Made by a program: the position numbers and the translations under genes
Source of the DNA: Acestrorhynchus altus
Lineage: Eukaryota; Chordata; Actinopteri; Characiformes; Acestrorhynchidae
Direction of reading: 5' to 3'
NCBI GenBank assembly: GCA_034509495.1
Contig: CM067512.1
Location: 4,740,959-4,804,958 of the forward strand
Length of the DNA: 64,000 bases
Notes under the pieces: model-generated
Database searches by the model: none
What the model was told of the DNA's origin: nothing
Seen by the model: the letters and a program-made list of their open reading frames with translations, nothing else
Shown here: positions 62,066 through 64,000 of the stretch, piece by piece
Position numbering within the stretch: the stretch's first letter is position 1
How the letters are laid out: every line of letters starts with the position of its first letter

Positions 62066-63214
62066 ACCACAGTCTCCAGTGCTGAACTAAATTACACTTT
62101 AAAATTCCTTGGACGAATTGAGTACTTTGTAACTGGAAAATGGTGTTAGATGTTTTACCAAAGTACGCTTTTAAGTGCAGCCTTAAATCCAGAAATCCAG
62201 TTCTGCTTTATTGAAGAGCTAACCATTTTGTCTCATTACGGTTACTCCATCAATCAGATCAATCATCAGATCAATCACAGATTTCCTGTAGCTCATTTCC
62301 TGTAGATGCCCCTCAAACTGGTACACATAGACACCTCTCTGTAGGTCCTTGGTGCAGGCGTTCAGGTCATTGGTCATTCAAGTGGATTCATGTTGATGAA
62401 AACTTATCTTCAGGGCTTAAAACAAAGTTCTCTGTTTAGAGAACATCTGCATGTTTTCTTTCTCTGGCCTCCAGCAGAGTTTTGAGGAATGTCTGGAGAC
62501 TGATGAGTAGTCCTCTTCTTAGACTGCCTTACTCCTCTGTTCATCAATAGGATATGTAGAAGATTAGGGCCTGTGGCCCTGTGACTCACCCTTTAATGAG
62601 CTAAGCCACTAATCTGGAATGCCATATGCTGATGCGCTTGTATTTTCCAGCCTGCCACAGCCAGGTGCACGTCAGTCTGGAGGAGCAAGCAAAAGACTGG
62701 CTTGCATGCTGGTTCTGGTCATGCATGACCAGGAAGGGGTTTTGACCAGTGTCAACTTGGTCTAGGCTTTGGTCTGTGCCACATTACTGTATGTACACTG
62801 TCCTGTGTGTTTTCTTTGTCTCCATCTTCTGATCTTTCTTCCATTCTTTCAGCTCATACAAGCCTTCCTGGTCACCTAATGAAGAATCCCTCCATCCACT
62901 CCCAAAGCTTTGTCAGTGGAACTGTGGCTGAAAGCATGCAAACTGTTTTCCTTTCCAGTGTTCTGGTCCAAATTAGCCGCAGATGCAGCCTTTTGGCAAA
63001 TTAATTAGGACAGCAAAGCCGTCAGATGGAGAGCGAAAGTCCAGCTTGCTGCACTGAAAGATTCTGGGCCTCACCCAAACTCCACAGTTGGTGGTTGTGG
63101 TTTTGTTCAAGCACACAAATATTTCTAAAGGGAAAACGCACGTATTAAGGCTGTGTGTCGTATCCTTGTGGGCAGATTGCTGTGGATGTTCAAGCACTAT
63201 AAACCCAAGCAACT

Positions 63215-63920
63215 TGTTAGAAAGTCTCCAAACCCAACACATCAGAACTTCACCAAACCAGCACCTATGAATTTCACCACATCCAACATGTTAGAACATC
63301 TACAAGCCCAGTGTGATAGAGCCTCACCAATCTCAGCATCTCTAAAGGTAACTTTAGAACATCTCTAAACCCAACATGTAGGAACATGAGTACTCAAATA
63401 GGTCTTTTACGGATCCACTTACCAAATTTCCACCAGGCTGAAGGTTCATAGAGGATAATTGAGCGATATAGATGAATGCATGTGGAGAGTGGTTGTCCGC
63501 ATACTCCTGCCGTCCCAGGAGCACAGATACTATGCTGTGGTCAGTCGCATCTCCAGACCTATTCCTGATTGAAAATGCATGGGATGCTATTGGACGCTCT
63601 ATCAACCCTCCACCCCTACCGCACAATCTGCAGAACTGAGTGAGAACATTCAAGCTGCATGGGATGGAACATCACAGGACACCATTAGGAACCCCTACAA
63701 CTCCATGCAGAGACGTCTGAAGCCAATTCATTTCTAAACCCAACATGTTAGAACATCAGCAAACCTCACCAGTTGGAACATCACTAAATGCAAAGTGTTG
63801 GAACGTTGTTAACTGAACATGTTAGAACACCAGCAAACCTTATCTGTTTGAAGATCACCACACCAAAAGCAGGATACTGGAACGTAATTAAACCCATCAA
63901 GTTAGAACGTGCTGGAATGG
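63215..63920. repeat. degenerate ~29-bp tandem repeat interrupted by a Tc1-like relic
   Basis: Recurring cccaacatgttagaacat, caccaaa and cagcaaacc phrases at about 25-33 bp spacing on both sides of a Tc1-like fragment (63395-63722). Units are diverged and no ORF is significant. Confidence 0.65.
63395..63722 (+). mobile_element. Tc1-like transposase relic (GAISYN family)
   Basis: Shares ccgcatactcctgccgtccc, tctccagacctattcctgat, gggatgctattggacgctct, ctgagtgagaacattcaagc and caactccatgcagagacgtctg with the 59040 copy. Only the 3' third of the coding part remains. Confidence 0.8.
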
Positions 63921-64000
63921 AAGATGTGCTCCAAATCAGAAGCATGTGACAGACCGACACACAGACAGATAGATGTAGAAGCATGTAATTCATGGAGACT

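Larger units (their letters stand above)
58724..64000 (+). other. prom1: prom1 intron 1 (continues past window)
   Basis: Contains Tc1-like relics (59040-59540 and 63395-63722), an interspersed repeat 'I' (60050-60200), a tRNA-SINE (61740-62065) and a degenerate tandem repeat (63215-63920). Segments 60250-61700 and 62070-63200 show no recognisable gene or element. No second prom1 exon is found. Confidence 0.8.

Noticed and set aside
59746..62149. Several 70-100 codon frames in prom1 intron 1, considered as prom1 exon 2
   Set aside because: Exon 2 should encode a transmembrane segment followed by a cysteine-rich loop; none of these frames does, and some coincide with repeats.

Overview
The window is vertebrate genomic DNA, almost certainly from a ray-finned (teleost) fish. 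Its genes are split into short exons with GT-AG introns. There are many long AC/GT, AG and AT microsatellites, and numerous decayed Tc1/mariner-like transposons, tRNA-derived SINEs and short non-autonomous elements. Several of these repeats resemble families I know from otophysan fishes (characins, catfishes and relatives); that narrower placement is an inference and is weak.

Three protein-coding genes lie head to tail on the + strand. (1) ldb2, a LIM-domain-binding cofactor, lacks its 5' end. Six coding exons lie between 1557 and 29536 and encode the last ~290 residues, from the dimerisation domain to the LIM-interaction domain. (2) tapt1 is complete: 14 coding exons between 36184 and 54038 join without a frame break into 567 codons plus a stop. 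(3) prom1 (prominin-1) has only its first coding exon here, 58534-58723, with signal peptide and N-terminal ectodomain; the rest lies beyond the right edge. The same trio (PROM1-TAPT1-LDB2) is adjacent and co-oriented on human 4p15, which supports the calls and separates ldb2 from its paralog ldb1.

Layout: 1-1556 is ldb2 intron. 1557-29536 is the ldb2 exons within large introns that hold about ten mobile-element relics, a 1.7 kb minisatellite (about 22370-24060) and several unique-looking blocks that may be conserved enhancers. 29537 to about 30090 (possibly to 32.2 or 34.2 kb) is ldb2 3' UTR. 30.1-35.9 kb is repeat-rich intergenic DNA. 35.95-36.4 kb is the CpG-rich tapt1 promoter and first exon. 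36.2-54.0 kb is tapt1, and 54.04 to about 56.25 kb its probable 3' UTR. 56.3-58.1 kb is intergenic. 58.1-58.8 kb is the CpG-rich prom1 promoter and exon 1. 58.7-64.0 kb is prom1 intron 1.

The genes are syntenic neighbours with unrelated jobs: nuclear cofactor, basal-body/ER membrane protein and plasma-membrane protrusion protein. I found no new protein system. The most interesting signals are RNA-level and repeat-level. Two ldb2 exons sit between an upstream (UG)n and a downstream (CA)n tract that could pair and loop the exon out. tapt1 has a strong candidate 33-nt in-frame microexon and a 152-nt intron that is largely (TA)n. The minisatellite has nested ~27/55/110-bp periodicity. Two candidate regulatory blocks carry homeodomain and octamer motifs.
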